From assembly GCA_963754645.1 (NCBI GenBank), contig CAVWGP010000012.1, forward strand, positions 868,001-932,000: a stretch of DNA of 64,000 nucleotides, written 5' to 3'. This stretch comes from CAVWGP01 sp963754645. Lineage in GTDB: Bacteria > Pseudomonadota > Alphaproteobacteria > Bin65. This document shows, one piece after another, positions 43,158-52,710 of this stretch (positions are counted from its first letter, which is position 1; each line of letters begins with the position of its first letter). The notes below the pieces were generated by a model that was not told the origin of the DNA, made no database searches, and worked only from the letters and a program-made list of their open reading frames with translations. Made by a program: the position numbers and the translations under genes.

Positions 43158-44834
43158 ATGGCCGCGGCGGCGCAGAACAAGATCAAGCGCAACTACAAAA
43201 TGAAAGTCGAGACCGGGCGCTACATAACGATGCGCGACGGCGTCCAGCTTTCGGTCAAGATCTACCGGCCCGATGCGCCGGGCAAATTCCCGGTCCTGTT
43301 CGCGCCCTCGCCCTATCAGCACGACACCGACACGATCCCGCACTCCACCATGTTCCTGTGGCGCGAGGTCGGCCCGGTCGATTGGTATGTGTGCGAGCAC
43401 GGCTACGCCTATGTCCGCGTCGACGTGCGCGGCAGCGGCCGCTCGGGCGGCGTCTACGAATTCTTCTCGGAGGCCGAGCAGCAGGACCTTTACGAGGTCA
43501 TCGAATGGATCGGCCGGCAAGACTGGAGCAACGGCCGCGTCGGCGGCATCGGCCAATCCTATTACGCGATGTCGCAATGGTTCATGGGCATCCTCAACCC
43601 GCCCTCGTTGAAGTGCATCGCGCCCTATGACGGCATGATCGACGCTTATCGCGATTCGAGCTACCACGGCGGCATCTACTGCGATTTCTTCGCCTGGTGG
43701 TGCAACCTGATCCGGGTGAGCAACCTGCACCGCGCCGCCAACGATCCGAACGGCAAGTTCCTGAGCCACGACCTCGCCGCCGATTTCATCGGGCGCCAGA
43801 CCTACGACGATTGGTGGCGCTCGCGCTCGGCGCATGAACGGATCGGCGAAATCAAGGTGCCGATCCTGTCGATCGGCCATTGGGGCAAGATGGGGCTGCA
43901 TCTGCGCGGCAATATCCTCGCCTACGAAGAGGCCAAGGCGCCGAAAAAGCTCGTCGTCACCGGCGCGCGCGACGTGTTCGAAGCGCACGACTTTTTCGAC
44001 CACATCTGGTTCCACCGCGACTGGCTCTTGCCGTTCTACGACCGCTATCTCAAGGAGCTCGACAACGGCTACGAGAAAACCGCGAATGCGCGGATTTTCG
44101 TGCGCGGGCCCGATGCGTTCCGCGAGCTCAAGGAATGGCCGCCCGCCTCCAAGCAGGTCGCCCTTCATCTCAGCAAGAAGCTGAGCCGCAGCGTCGATTC
44201 GATCAATGACGGCAGCCTGACCGCCGAGCCGCCGGCGCGCGGCGGCGGCTCCACGGACTACAACTATCCCGATCCGGAATGGAAGCTCGGCAACGTCAAG
44301 GTCGGCGCGCGCGGGCCGGACCCGGTGGCGCGCGTCATGACCTTCACCACGGCGCCGCTCGCGGAGGACATGGAGGTCGTCGGCCCGATCGTGCTCGAGC
44401 TCTACGCCGCCTCGACCGCCACCGACACGGATTTCATCGTCAAGATTTCCGATCAGGCGCCGCAAGTGCCCGAGCAGCGCAAGCAGGGTATCCAGCCGGC
44501 CTCGACCGTGGTCAGCAAGGGCTGGCTGCGCGCCTCGCACCGCGCCAAGGACGCAAAGCGCTCGAAGCCCAACCGCCCCTTCTACAAGCACACCGACCCG
44601 CAGCCGATCGCGCCGGGCGAAATCTACAAATACGAGATCGAAGTCATGCCCTGCGGCCACGTGTTCAAGGCCGGCCACCGCATCCGCCTCGAACTCTCCA
44701 ACGCCAACTCGCCGCTCACCAACTCGCTCTTCACCCACACCTACAACTGGTACAAGATCGGCACCGACACCTTCCACCACAACGCCGCGCATCCCTCGCG
44801 CCTGCTGCTGCCGGTGGTGCAGGGGAAGGGGTGA
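43158..44834 (+). CDS. CocE/NonD family hydrolase
   Basis: A 558-residue X-Pro dipeptidyl-peptidase (S15)-type hydrolase. The N-terminal domain has MRDGVQLSVKIYRPDAPGKF and VDVRGSGRSGGVYEFFSEAE; nucleophile S134 is in GGIGQSYYAMSQWF; the C-terminal jelly-roll includes GPIVLELYAASTATDTDFIV and HVFKAGHRIRLELSNANSP. Members cleave esters such as cocaine or acyl-amino acid bonds. Substrate is unknown. GGAGGGAGG precedes ATG 43158. It is divergent from the alpha/beta hydrolase, 151 bases apart, and meets the DctM gene tail to tail. Confidence 0.92.
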   Translation: MAAAAQNKIKRNYKMKVETGRYITMRDGVQLSVKIYRPDAPGKFPVLFAPSPYQHDTDTIPHSTMFLWREVGPVDWYVCEHGYAYVRVDVRGSGRSGGVYEFFSEAEQQDLYEVIEWIGRQDWSNGRVGGIGQSYYAMSQWFMGILNPPSLKCIAPYDGMIDAYRDSSYHGGIYCDFFAWWCNLIRVSNLHRAANDPNGKFLSHDLAADFIGRQTYDDWWRSRSAHERIGEIKVPILSIGHWGKMGLHLRGNILAYEEAKAPKKLVVTGARDVFEAHDFFDHIWFHRDWLLPFYDRYLKELDNGYEKTANARIFVRGPDAFRELKEWPPASKQVALHLSKKLSRSVDSINDGSLTAEPPARGGGSTDYNYPDPEWKLGNVKVGARGPDPVARVMTFTTAPLAEDMEVVGPIVLELYAASTATDTDFIVKISDQAPQVPEQRKQGIQPASTVVSKGWLRASHRAKDAKRSKPNRPFYKHTDPQPIAPGEIYKYEIEVMPCGHVFKAGHRIRLELSNANSPLTNSLFTHTYNWYKIGTDTFHHNAAHPSRLLLPVVQGKG

Positions 44835-44838
44835 AGCG

Positions 44839-46177
44839 CTACTTCCCGATCAGCGCCAGGGAGAGCCAGGGCACGAGAACCGTGATCGCCAGGACCAAGA
44901 CCATGGTGATGGTGAACGGCCCGGCGCCGCGGAAAATCTCCCAGGTGCTGATGTCGTAGTCGCTGAGATTGGCCTTGACGGTGAACACCGAGAGGCCGAG
45001 CGGCGGGGTCAAAAGCCCGATCTCGACGGCGATGATCGTGATCAGGCCGAACCAGATCAATCGCTGATCGACGACGCCGAATTCCTTCATCACCGGCAGC
45101 ATGAAGGGAATCAAGATGAGCATGATCGACAGCGAATCGAGGAAGCAGCCCATGATGACGATGACGATGAGGTAGCCGATCAAAATCGACCAGAAGCCGA
45201 GTTGCGCGCCCTTGAGCCAGTTGCCGGCGAGGTTCGGCAGGCCCGACATGGTCAGCATCTGCGAATAGAGCTGGGCCGCCATCAGCAGGAAGCAGATGGC
45301 GGCGGTGACGCGGCCGGTCTCGAGCGCCACGTGCCACATCTTGCGCAGCGTGACCTCGCGCTTGAACAGGCCGATGACGAAAGCGGCGAGCGCGCCGGCG
45401 CCGCCCGCCTCGGTCGGCGTGAACCACCCGAGATAGATGCCGCCGATGACGAAAAAGATCAGCGCCGCGATCGGCAGGAATTTCCACAGCACGTACCACA
45501 GCGGCACGTCGTCGAGCGGCGATCTGGTGGCGCGGCGCTGCGCCTCGGGCACGGCGTAGACGAAGTCCTTGTCGAAGATGGCGAGCCCGTAGATGCACAG
45601 GCAGAACGCGATCGACATCAGGATGCCGGGCAGCACGCCCGACAGGAACATGTCGCCGATCGAGACGTTCGCCAGCACGCCGTAGATGATCATCAGCAGG
45701 CTCGGGGGTATCAGCATGCCGAGGATCGACGAGCCGGCGACGGTGCCGACCGCGAATTTCGCCGTGTAGCCGTGGCGGATCATCTCGGGGACGGCGACCT
45801 TGGTGAACACCGAGGCCGAGGCGATCGAAGTTCCGGTGCAGGCCGCGAACACGGCGTTGGCGGCCACGGTGGTCATACCGAGCCCGCCGCGCAGCCGGCT
45901 CAAGAAACGCTGCGCCACGTCGAAGGTGTCGCGCCCCATCCCGGTGACCGAGACGATCAGGCCCATCAGCACGAAGGCCGGGAATGACGCCGAAAATGTC
46001 CTGCGCGATCGCCGTGTTCGCCGAGGATGCCAGCAGCTTGCTGGCGATCGTCGCCCCCTTGATCGCCCACACGCCGATGAAGGACAGCAGCATGAGCGCC
46101 ACGGCGATGTGCATGCCGGACTGGATCAGCAGCAGGCTCGCCAGGATGCACAGCGTTCCGATCAGCGCGTCGCTCAT
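44839..46177 (-). CDS. dctM: TRAP transporter large permease subunit DctM (one frameshift)
   Basis: About 445 residues, 12 predicted helices. Start MSDALIGTLCILASLLLIQS; then HIAVALMLLSFIGVWAIKGA; after the break LMGLIVSVTGMGRDTFDVAQ, RLRGGLGMTTVAANAVFAAC, GTVAGSSILGMLIPPSLLMI and WFTPTEAGGAGALAAFVIGL. The frame changes at GGG (45980-45982 on the plus strand); with one fewer the protein reads FGVIPAFVLMGLIVS. It couples to dctQ through an ATGA overlap (46174-46177). Confidence 0.9.
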
Positions 46178-46719
46178 CGTGCCGCCCGAGGTCCGACGAT
46201 TGCGGCGCTCAAATCGCGCCAGAACAGGATCAGAAATTGGATCGCCGTCGCCGCCCCGCCCACGATGACGATGCCGTGGATCGGCCACATCGGGAAGGTG
46301 AACACGCCTTGCGTGCCGCGATAAAAGCCGCCGTCATAGGCTTCGCCGAAGATCGGCAGCGTGAACCAGACGATGAGCGTCAGCAAAATCGCGCCGATCA
46401 GGTGAAAGAGCGCGTAGCACGCCGTTGCGAAGCGCGGCCAGCGCCGCTTGACCAGCACCATGAGCACGTCCGAGGTGATGTGCCGGTCCTCGCGCAGCGT
46501 GTTGGCCATCTGGAGAAAAACGATGGCGACGATCGACAGCGCCACCATTTCGGGAACGCCGGGCACCGGCTGGTTGAATGCCGTGCGCCCGATCACGTCG
46601 GCATTGGTCAAGAGCGTCACGGCCACAATCAAGAGCGTGCCGATGACGTTGAGGACCATCGTCAGTTGGCCGAACAGCGACGGCTTGGCGTCGCGCGGCG
46701 GCGTGGCGTTCCGTTCCAT
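46174..46719 (-). CDS. dctQ: TRAP transporter small permease subunit DctQ
   Basis: A 181-residue membrane protein with four helices: LNVIGTLLIVAVTLLTNADV, VPEMVALSIVAIVFLQMANT, ALFHLIGAILLTLIVWFTLP and HGIVIVGGAATAIQFLILFW. NTLREDRHITSDVLM is the usual DctQ loop. It ends in the ATGA that starts dctM. Together with the two binding proteins upstream it completes an organic-acid importer. Confidence 0.93.
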   Translation of the reverse strand: MERNATPPRDAKPSLFGQLTMVLNVIGTLLIVAVTLLTNADVIGRTAFNQPVPGVPEMVALSIVAIVFLQMANTLREDRHITSDVLMVLVKRRWPRFATACYALFHLIGAILLTLIVWFTLPIFGEAYDGGFYRGTQGVFTFPMWPIHGIVIVGGAATAIQFLILFWRDLSAAIVGPRAAR

Positions 46720-46758
46720 GTCGGTGATTTCGGTCCGTCCGGTGGCCGCCGGCGGCGG

Positions 46759-47826
46759 CTATTCCCTGTCCCAGTCGCGGGCAGGCTTGGAGCCGAGCGC
46801 GCGTAGCTCGTTCATGTACATGGCGAGCGCCTTGGTGCCGGGCTGGCCCGCGTCGTCCATGCGCTTGGCCCATTCCTTGGCGAGATTGGGCATGGCCTTG
46901 GCCCATTTGACTTGTTCGTCGCGCGAAAGCTGCGTGACCGCGGCCTTGAGCTGCGGCAGCACCTGATAGCCGCGGTCGGCGGCATTCTGATAAACGCGGT
47001 CCGACTCGGCGCCCCAGCGCGCGCTTTCCTCGTGGAGGATCTGCCGCGCCTTGGCCGGCAGCTTGTTGTAGACGTCGCGGTTGATAATCAGGGCAACCGC
47101 GTACATGGCGCCGAAATCGGCCTTGATGACGTGCGGCGCCACTTCCGGATATTTCATCGCCGGAAACGCCGAGGCGAAAGTAATCGCGCCATCGACGACG
47201 CCGGTTTTGATCGAGTTGTAATATTCCATCATGTTGCCGGCGACGGGCGTAGCGCCGGTGCCGCGCAGCCACAGCAGCGCGCCGCCGGCCGAGGCGATCT
47301 TGCGTCCTTTCAAGTCGTCGATCGACTTGACCGGGAAATTGGTCACCATCTGGAACGAATCGACCGCCTGGCCCGCAAGGCGCACGAGATTGTATTTCTC
47401 GTATTGCTTGTTCATCTCGGGCAATTCGGCGAACAACTTGTTCATCGCCTTGCCGACCTTGATCGGGTCGGTTTCGGTGAACGGCACGACATAGGTGATG
47501 AGGTCGAGCGCCAGCCGGTCGGGATGGAAGATGCTGGGCAGGAAGCCGACATCGGCGATGCCGTCTTTCGTTCCGTCCATCACCTGCAGCGGCTTCAAGA
47601 GCGAGCCGGCGTAGGACTCCTTCCACGCGATCGCGACGCCGGCGTTCTCGTCCTTGAGGCGCTTGTCGATGTTGGGAATGAGATAGGTCGTGATCAGCGC
47701 CAGCGACGGGAGGGCAGCGGCCGGCTGGCCCGCCGCCACCGTTAGCGACAGCGTTTGCTGGGCTTGTGCGCCGGCGGCAAGCAACAGAGCAGCGCCGGCG
47801 AGCACCGCCGCTTTCATCTTCGTCAT
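46759..47826 (-). CDS. dctP: TRAP transporter solute-binding protein DctP (1)
   Basis: A 355-residue periplasmic protein with signal peptide AAVLAGAALLLAAGAQAQ. VMDGTKDGIADVGFLPSIFH and LKGRKIASAGGALLWLRGTG match the DctP fold; the conserved Arg that binds the substrate carboxylate is likely in LWLRGTGATP. GGAGGAAACGGCC precedes the ATG. The length equals that of its paralogue immediately upstream and about 60-65% of residues agree by eye. Confidence 0.93.
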   Translation of the reverse strand: MTKMKAAVLAGAALLLAAGAQAQQTLSLTVAAGQPAAALPSLALITTYLIPNIDKRLKDENAGVAIAWKESYAGSLLKPLQVMDGTKDGIADVGFLPSIFHPDRLALDLITYVVPFTETDPIKVGKAMNKLFAELPEMNKQYEKYNLVRLAGQAVDSFQMVTNFPVKSIDDLKGRKIASAGGALLWLRGTGATPVAGNMMEYYNSIKTGVVDGAITFASAFPAMKYPEVAPHVIKADFGAMYAVALIINRDVYNKLPAKARQILHEESARWGAESDRVYQNAADRGYQVLPQLKAAVTQLSRDEQVKWAKAMPNLAKEWAKRMDDAGQPGTKALAMYMNELRALGSKPARDWDRE

Positions 47827-47875
47827 GGCCGTTTCCTCCTTGAGCGATGCCGGGTCGTCTGGCCCGGCTTGCCGC

Positions 47876-48943
47876 CTATTCCTTGTCCCAATCGCGGGCC
47901 GGCTTGGCGCCGAGATTGCGCAACTCGGTCATATACATTTGCAGCGCCTTGCTGCCCGGCAGCCCGGCTTTGTCGGTGCGCTCGGCCCATTCCTTGGCGA
48001 TGTTGGGCATTGCCTTGGCCCATTTCACCACTTCCGCGCGCGGCAGCTCGTAGACATTGCCTTTTTGCACCGGCACCGCGGCGTAACCGCGCTCGGCCGC
48101 CGTTTCGTAGAGCTTGTCCGACGCGGCGCCCCATTTCTGCGCCTCTTCCAGGAAAATTTTCTTCGCCGCCGGCGGCAGCTTGTTGAACACGCTTTGGTTC
48201 ATGATCAGCGAGGCCGCATACATGGCGCCGAAGCCGGTCTTGGTCACGTGCGGCGCCACTTCCGGATATTTCATGCCGGGGAAGGACGAGGTGAAAACGA
48301 TCGTGCCTTCGTAAACGCCGGTTTTGATGCCGTTGTAATATTCCATCATGTTGCTCTGCACCGGCGTGGCGCCGGTGCCGCGCAGCCACAACAGGGCCGA
48401 GCCGGCGGTCGCGATCTTCTTGCCTTTCAAATCGTCGACCGAGCGGACCGGGAACGTCGTCAGCAGCTCATAGGAATCGAAGGACTGGCCGCCCAGCCGC
48501 ACGACCTGGAATTTTTCGTACAGCTTGTTCATCTCGGGAATTTCGGCGTAGAGCTTGTTCATCGCCGCACCGACGATGCGCGTATCCGTCGTGACGAACG
48601 GCACGACGAAACTCACCACGTCGAGCACCAGCCGGTCGGGATGGAAAATCGTCGGCACATAGCCGATATCCGCGACGCCGTCCTTGGTTCCATCCATGAC
48701 CTGGAGCGGCTTCAACAAGGAGCCGGCATAGGCTTCTTTCCAGGTGATTTTCAAACCGACCTTTTCATCCGCCAGCCGCTTGTCGATGCTGGGAATGAGC
48801 TGGCTGGTGATCAGCCCGATCGAGGGGATTGCCGCCGGCGGCTGGCCGGCTGCTACGGTGAGCGTCAGCGTCTGCTGCGCCTCAGCGCCGCTCGCGAGCA
48901 TCAGCGCGGCACCGGCCGCGATATGGAGTTTCCAACTGGACAT
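47876..48943 (-). CDS. dctP: TRAP transporter solute-binding protein DctP (2)
   Basis: A 355-residue paralogue of the next gene: signal peptide AAGAALMLASGAEAQ, VMDGTKDGVADIGYVPTIFH, LKGKKIATAGSALLWLRGTG and KYPEVAPHVTKTGFGAMYAA. GGGAGGACGGC precedes the ATG. The two lie 49 bases apart and share the permease downstream. Differences fall mainly in the regions around PFVTTDTRIVGAAMNKLYAE and GNVYELPRAEVV, so ligand range may differ. Confidence 0.93.
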   Translation of the reverse strand: MSSWKLHIAAGAALMLASGAEAQQTLTLTVAAGQPPAAIPSIGLITSQLIPSIDKRLADEKVGLKITWKEAYAGSLLKPLQVMDGTKDGVADIGYVPTIFHPDRLVLDVVSFVVPFVTTDTRIVGAAMNKLYAEIPEMNKLYEKFQVVRLGGQSFDSYELLTTFPVRSVDDLKGKKIATAGSALLWLRGTGATPVQSNMMEYYNGIKTGVYEGTIVFTSSFPGMKYPEVAPHVTKTGFGAMYAASLIMNQSVFNKLPPAAKKIFLEEAQKWGAASDKLYETAAERGYAAVPVQKGNVYELPRAEVVKWAKAMPNIAKEWAERTDKAGLPGSKALQMYMTELRNLGAKPARDWDKE

Positions 48944-49025
48944 GCCGTCCTCCCTAATCGGCCCGCATTTCGACGCGGCGGGCCTTGCGCGTTGGCACTT
49001 TCTCGGCGCCCGCGGCGCCGCCGGA

Positions 49026-49958
49026 CTAGTTGAAGAAGGTCTCGCTGACCGGCGGGCCCCATTGATAGAGCATCTCGGGCACGGCCGGATGATTGCCCGG
49101 CTTGGTCGTCGCCGTCAGCAAGTCGCCATCGGCATAGTGCTCGAACATGTGGCCCCAAGGATCGCGCCAATAGTCGAAAACCTGGCTGCCAAGAATGTGC
49201 CGGCCGATGCCCCATTCGCGCTTCCAGCCCTTGGACTGCATCCATTGGCCGCCGATGTGCACGGCGTCGTAATCCTGAACTTCGTAGGACGTGTGGTGGA
49301 TTTTCACATTGGCCGGATCGTTGATGACGAAAATCGTGTGGTGATCCGCCCAGCCCGCGCCGCGATCGCAGCGCAGGAAAATGCCGAGCGACTGGTTCGG
49401 ATTGTCCGGCACATAGAGCCGGTCGGATTGCAGCATGCCGAGCGTTTTCTGCAACCAAGCCACCGCCTTGTCGGCATCCGCGACCTTGAATACGCAATGC
49501 CCGAGGCGAAAGATCTTGGCCGGCTCGCGCTCCGGCCGCTGCAAGCTGCCGTAGCGGTTCTTGTCGCGGGCATAGTTGAGGATCAGCGGTTCGCGAATGC
49601 CGATCTCGTTCGCCTTCTCGATGCCGTGGCAAACATCGATGCGGAAGCCGTCCGGGCTCTTGAGCCGCACCCGTTTGCCGCCGCCGGGCCCGTCGATATT
49701 TTCGATCGCCGAGGCGCCGTCGACCTTGGCGAGTTGCTCGAGATCGCCCATCGAGCCCGCCGCCATGCCGCATGCGACGAAACCCGGCTCGCCCTTTTCG
49801 ATGACGCAAAGGTAGGGCCAGGCGCCGGCGCCCCGCATGAACAGCCGGTCGGCCGTGCGGTGCGCGCGCGCCATGCCGAAATCGGTGAGAAACGCCTCCA
49901 TCTTATCCAAGTCGGGCACCGCAAAACTCGAATAGATGATATCCTGAACCTTCGTCAT
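49026..49958 (-). CDS. Two-domain VOC protein, extradiol dioxygenase-like
   Basis: A 310-residue protein of two VOC modules as in BphC-type ring-cleavage dioxygenases. The catalytic C-terminal module keeps a plausible Fe/Mn triad: H154 (RLGHCVFKV), H221/H222 (KIHHTSYEV) and E273 (HMFEHYADGD), with H146-H210-E260-like spacing. Nearby GRHILGSQVFDYWRDPWGH is the family C-terminal region. It would open a catechol-type ring. It is first in the leftward operon with the TRAP genes and divergent from the AhpD-like gene. Confidence 0.88.
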   Translation of the reverse strand: MTKVQDIIYSSFAVPDLDKMEAFLTDFGMARAHRTADRLFMRGAGAWPYLCVIEKGEPGFVACGMAAGSMGDLEQLAKVDGASAIENIDGPGGGKRVRLKSPDGFRIDVCHGIEKANEIGIREPLILNYARDKNRYGSLQRPEREPAKIFRLGHCVFKVADADKAVAWLQKTLGMLQSDRLYVPDNPNQSLGIFLRCDRGAGWADHHTIFVINDPANVKIHHTSYEVQDYDAVHIGGQWMQSKGWKREWGIGRHILGSQVFDYWRDPWGHMFEHYADGDLLTATTKPGNHPAVPEMLYQWGPPVSETFFN

Positions 49959-50139
49959 GCGGCATTCTCCCTACCCGCGCGATTCGCCGTCGCGCGGCTC
50001 TCGGATGGAGGAAAGCCTAGCGACCGCGCCCCGTCAATGGCCAAAAGGGGACGCGGAGCGCGCGCCGCCGATCGATTGCGCGAAACCGCGGCGGAGCTTA
50101 GGGGAAAATGCCGCTTCGATCGCCAAGGGAGACCGCCCG

Positions 50140-50730
50140 ATGACCCGCCTGACGCCGCTCGACCGCGCCGCGATCCCCGATATCGTGGCCTCGCTGAAGC
50201 CGGTCGAGAACATCCTCGGGTTCATTCCGAACAGCACCCTCATCATGGCGCGCCACCCCAAGCTGCTGGCCGCGTTCCAGGGCCTCGCGGCGGCAGCGCT
50301 GGCGCCCGGCAAGGTCTCGGATTCGCTCAAGATCATGGTGGGCAACGTCGCAAGCCGTTCGGCCGGCTGCCGCTACTGCATGGCACATACCGCCCACGTC
50401 GCCGAGCGCCGCCACGTCGAAACACGGAAGATCGAGGCGCTCTGGGACTACGAGGCAAGCCCGCTCTTCGACGCGGCCGAGCGCGCGGCGTTGCGCTTCG
50501 CCCAGGCGGCGGCCGCGGTCCCGAACGCCGTCACCGACGCCGACTTCGCGGCGCTCAAGCTCCATTTCGACGACGATCAGATCGTCGAAATTCTCGGCGT
50601 CGTGGCGCTCTACGGCTTCCTCAACCGGTGGAACGACAGTCTCGCGACTCCGCTCGAGGATCAGCCACGCCATTTCGGCGCGAAACATCTTGCCAAACTT
50701 GGCTGGTCCGCCGGAAAGCACGCTGGCTGA
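50140..50730 (+). CDS. Carboxymuconolactone decarboxylase / AhpD-like protein
   Basis: A 196-residue protein. The redox pair CRYC sits in SAGCRYCMAHTAHVAERRHV, the AhpD core (CxxC with a following His), and NILGFIPNSTLIMARHPKLL is the usual N-terminus. Members are alkyl-hydroperoxidases or decarboxylases. Start ATG 50140 follows AAGGGAGACC; the long upstream frame is non-coding. The gene is divergent from the dioxygenase (181 bases apart), which fits a role in the same pathway. Confidence 0.87.
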   Translation: MTRLTPLDRAAIPDIVASLKPVENILGFIPNSTLIMARHPKLLAAFQGLAAAALAPGKVSDSLKIMVGNVASRSAGCRYCMAHTAHVAERRHVETRKIEALWDYEASPLFDAAERAALRFAQAAAAVPNAVTDADFAALKLHFDDDQIVEILGVVALYGFLNRWNDSLATPLEDQPRHFGAKHLAKLGWSAGKHAG

Positions 50731-50797
50731 CGGCGGCCGCGCAGGACGCACAGTGCCGGCGTAACCGCCCGTGCCGCGGCCGGTGCGGCACCTGGCA

Positions 50798-52588
50798 CTA
50801 TTGGCCGAGGAACCTCAAAGCCGCGCCGCGCGCCTTTGACGAGCTGCCGTCTTCGGCCTGCGAAGTATTCGCGGCCGCATCGCCGTCGTTCAGTGGCGTG
50901 GCCGCCCTGCGCCGGAAGAGCGGGAGCACGGCCGAGGGTCCCGGCGCCGCGGCCGCCGACGAAGGCGCGTAATAATTCGGGTCGCCGTAGGCAACTTGGT
51001 TGCGGCCATTGGCCTTGGCCTTGCGCAAGGCCGCGTCGGCGCGCGCAATGAGCTGATCGACGCCCTCGCCCTCGGTTTGCAAGTCGACTAGGCCGATGCT
51101 GACCGTAAAGGAGACGGTGCCGGTTTCGCCGGCAACGGGCACGCGCAACTGCTCGATCACTTGCCGCAATCTTTCGCAGAAGCGCAAGGCATCGCCGATC
51201 TGGGTCTCGGTCAGCAGCAAGCTGAATTCCTCGCCGCCATAGCGGCCGAAAATGTCCGTCTCCCGAATGCTTCCCAGGACGGTGTGGGCGAGGACGCGCA
51301 GGCACTCGTCGCCGGTGTCGTTGCCGTATCGATCGTTGAGCGCGCTGAATCGGTCGATATCGATCAACGCCACGGCGGTCGGCCGGTCGTGCCGCGTCGC
51401 GCGGTCGATCTCGGCATAGGCCATATTGAAGAATTGGCTGCGATTCACGAGTCCGGTCAGCGCATCGGTGGCCACCGAGATCTCGACCTGCTCTTCGAGC
51501 GTCTTGCGATCGGAAATATCCCAAATGCTGATCCGGAAGCCGGACTTACGGCCCTTGCTGTCACTGACGAGCTTCAATTCGAGCGCGCAGACCCGGATGC
51601 TCCCGTCCTTGTGCACGATGCGGAACTCGAAATTTTCGATTTTCGGCTGTACCGCGGCGGAGGCTAAGGCGCGCAGCACCGCGTCGCGATCTTCGGGGTA
51701 GATGATATCCAACGGATGATTGCGCTGGCTCTGGCACTCTTCCACGGTATAGCCCGTGATACGCTCGACGCCGCCGTTGAGCCAACGCAGCTTGCCTTCG
51801 GCGCCGAACCACGCCTCCCAACTCTGGCCCGCTTCGCTGACGATGCGGTTCTCGTCCTCGCGCTCGCGGGTTTCCGCCACGGCGTAGTCCAGCGCTTCCA
51901 GAAGTTGCCGGTTCTTTTCCTGCAAGGCCGCGAGTTCGACGAAGCTCGCTTCGATGCTCGTCACGGTGCGGTAATTGAAGGCGAAGTAAGCCAGCGCGAA
52001 TCCGGCCAGCATCCATTCGACGAGCGTCGGGCCGCGCACGAAATACGCGCCAAGCGCGAGAAAGACCGGCACCGTGAACGCAAAGACAGCGGTACGATAA
52101 GCCGCCGCCGAGGCCACCGCCGCCGCCGATGTTCCGGCCAGAAGAAAGATCACGACAAGATGCTTGGTATCGGGCGCGCGGAACAGGTGCGCGATGCTGA
52201 GCGCCCAAATCACGCCCACGGCGCAATATGCCATGGCGACGCGCGCCATCCAGGCCTTGAGCATATCGCCCTGGACCGCATCGCTGTAGCCGCGCCACAC
52301 GAAGTAGAAAAATCCGACCGAGAGCAAGAGCAACGTGGCCCAAGACGCCGCCGCGATCGTGCCGATGTTCGAAACGATCAGCACGCCCATGCAGATAACG
52401 CCCGCAACCAGGTTCGCGAGCAATGCGGCCGGCGCGTTGCGATGCAGATAGGCGGCGCGGACCGGGATGAGCAAGGCGTCGTTGGCGGCCGGCGGCGCGC
52501 CGGCGGTGATCTGCCGGACTTTCTGGCTCAGTCGCTCGAAACGCTTGCGCCGCCTTGGCTTCTGCTGGTTTTCGTCGATTTGCAGCAT
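50798..52588 (-). CDS. PAS-GGDEF diguanylate cyclase, membrane bound
   Basis: A 596-residue protein. Residues about 55-205 hold six membrane helices (ALLANLVAGVICMGVLIVSN, LLLLSVGFFYFVWRG); about 250-365 are PAS (FEFRIVHKDGSIRVCALELK); 370-535 are GGDEF. The active site is GGEEF (451-455) and an intact inhibitory site RxxD (R442-D445) precedes it. It makes cyclic-di-GMP and should be product-inhibited. The tail of 60 residues is low-complexity. There is no EAL domain. It converges with the AhpD-like gene. Confidence 0.95.
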   Translation of the reverse strand: MLQIDENQQKPRRRKRFERLSQKVRQITAGAPPAANDALLIPVRAAYLHRNAPAALLANLVAGVICMGVLIVSNIGTIAAASWATLLLLSVGFFYFVWRGYSDAVQGDMLKAWMARVAMAYCAVGVIWALSIAHLFRAPDTKHLVVIFLLAGTSAAAVASAAAYRTAVFAFTVPVFLALGAYFVRGPTLVEWMLAGFALAYFAFNYRTVTSIEASFVELAALQEKNRQLLEALDYAVAETREREDENRIVSEAGQSWEAWFGAEGKLRWLNGGVERITGYTVEECQSQRNHPLDIIYPEDRDAVLRALASAAVQPKIENFEFRIVHKDGSIRVCALELKLVSDSKGRKSGFRISIWDISDRKTLEEQVEISVATDALTGLVNRSQFFNMAYAEIDRATRHDRPTAVALIDIDRFSALNDRYGNDTGDECLRVLAHTVLGSIRETDIFGRYGGEEFSLLLTETQIGDALRFCERLRQVIEQLRVPVAGETGTVSFTVSIGLVDLQTEGEGVDQLIARADAALRKAKANGRNQVAYGDPNYYAPSSAAAAPGPSAVLPLFRRRAATPLNDGDAAANTSQAEDGSSSKARGAALRFLGQ

Positions 52589-52710
52589 GCGGCGACCTCA
52601 ATCTTTTCCGGGCGGCGCCGCGACACAGGGCCCGGCGCTGGCGAAATTGCCGTCTACGCGGCTATTTCAAGCTGAGGACGTTAATGAATGTGGGTTAATC
52701 CGCCGTTAAA

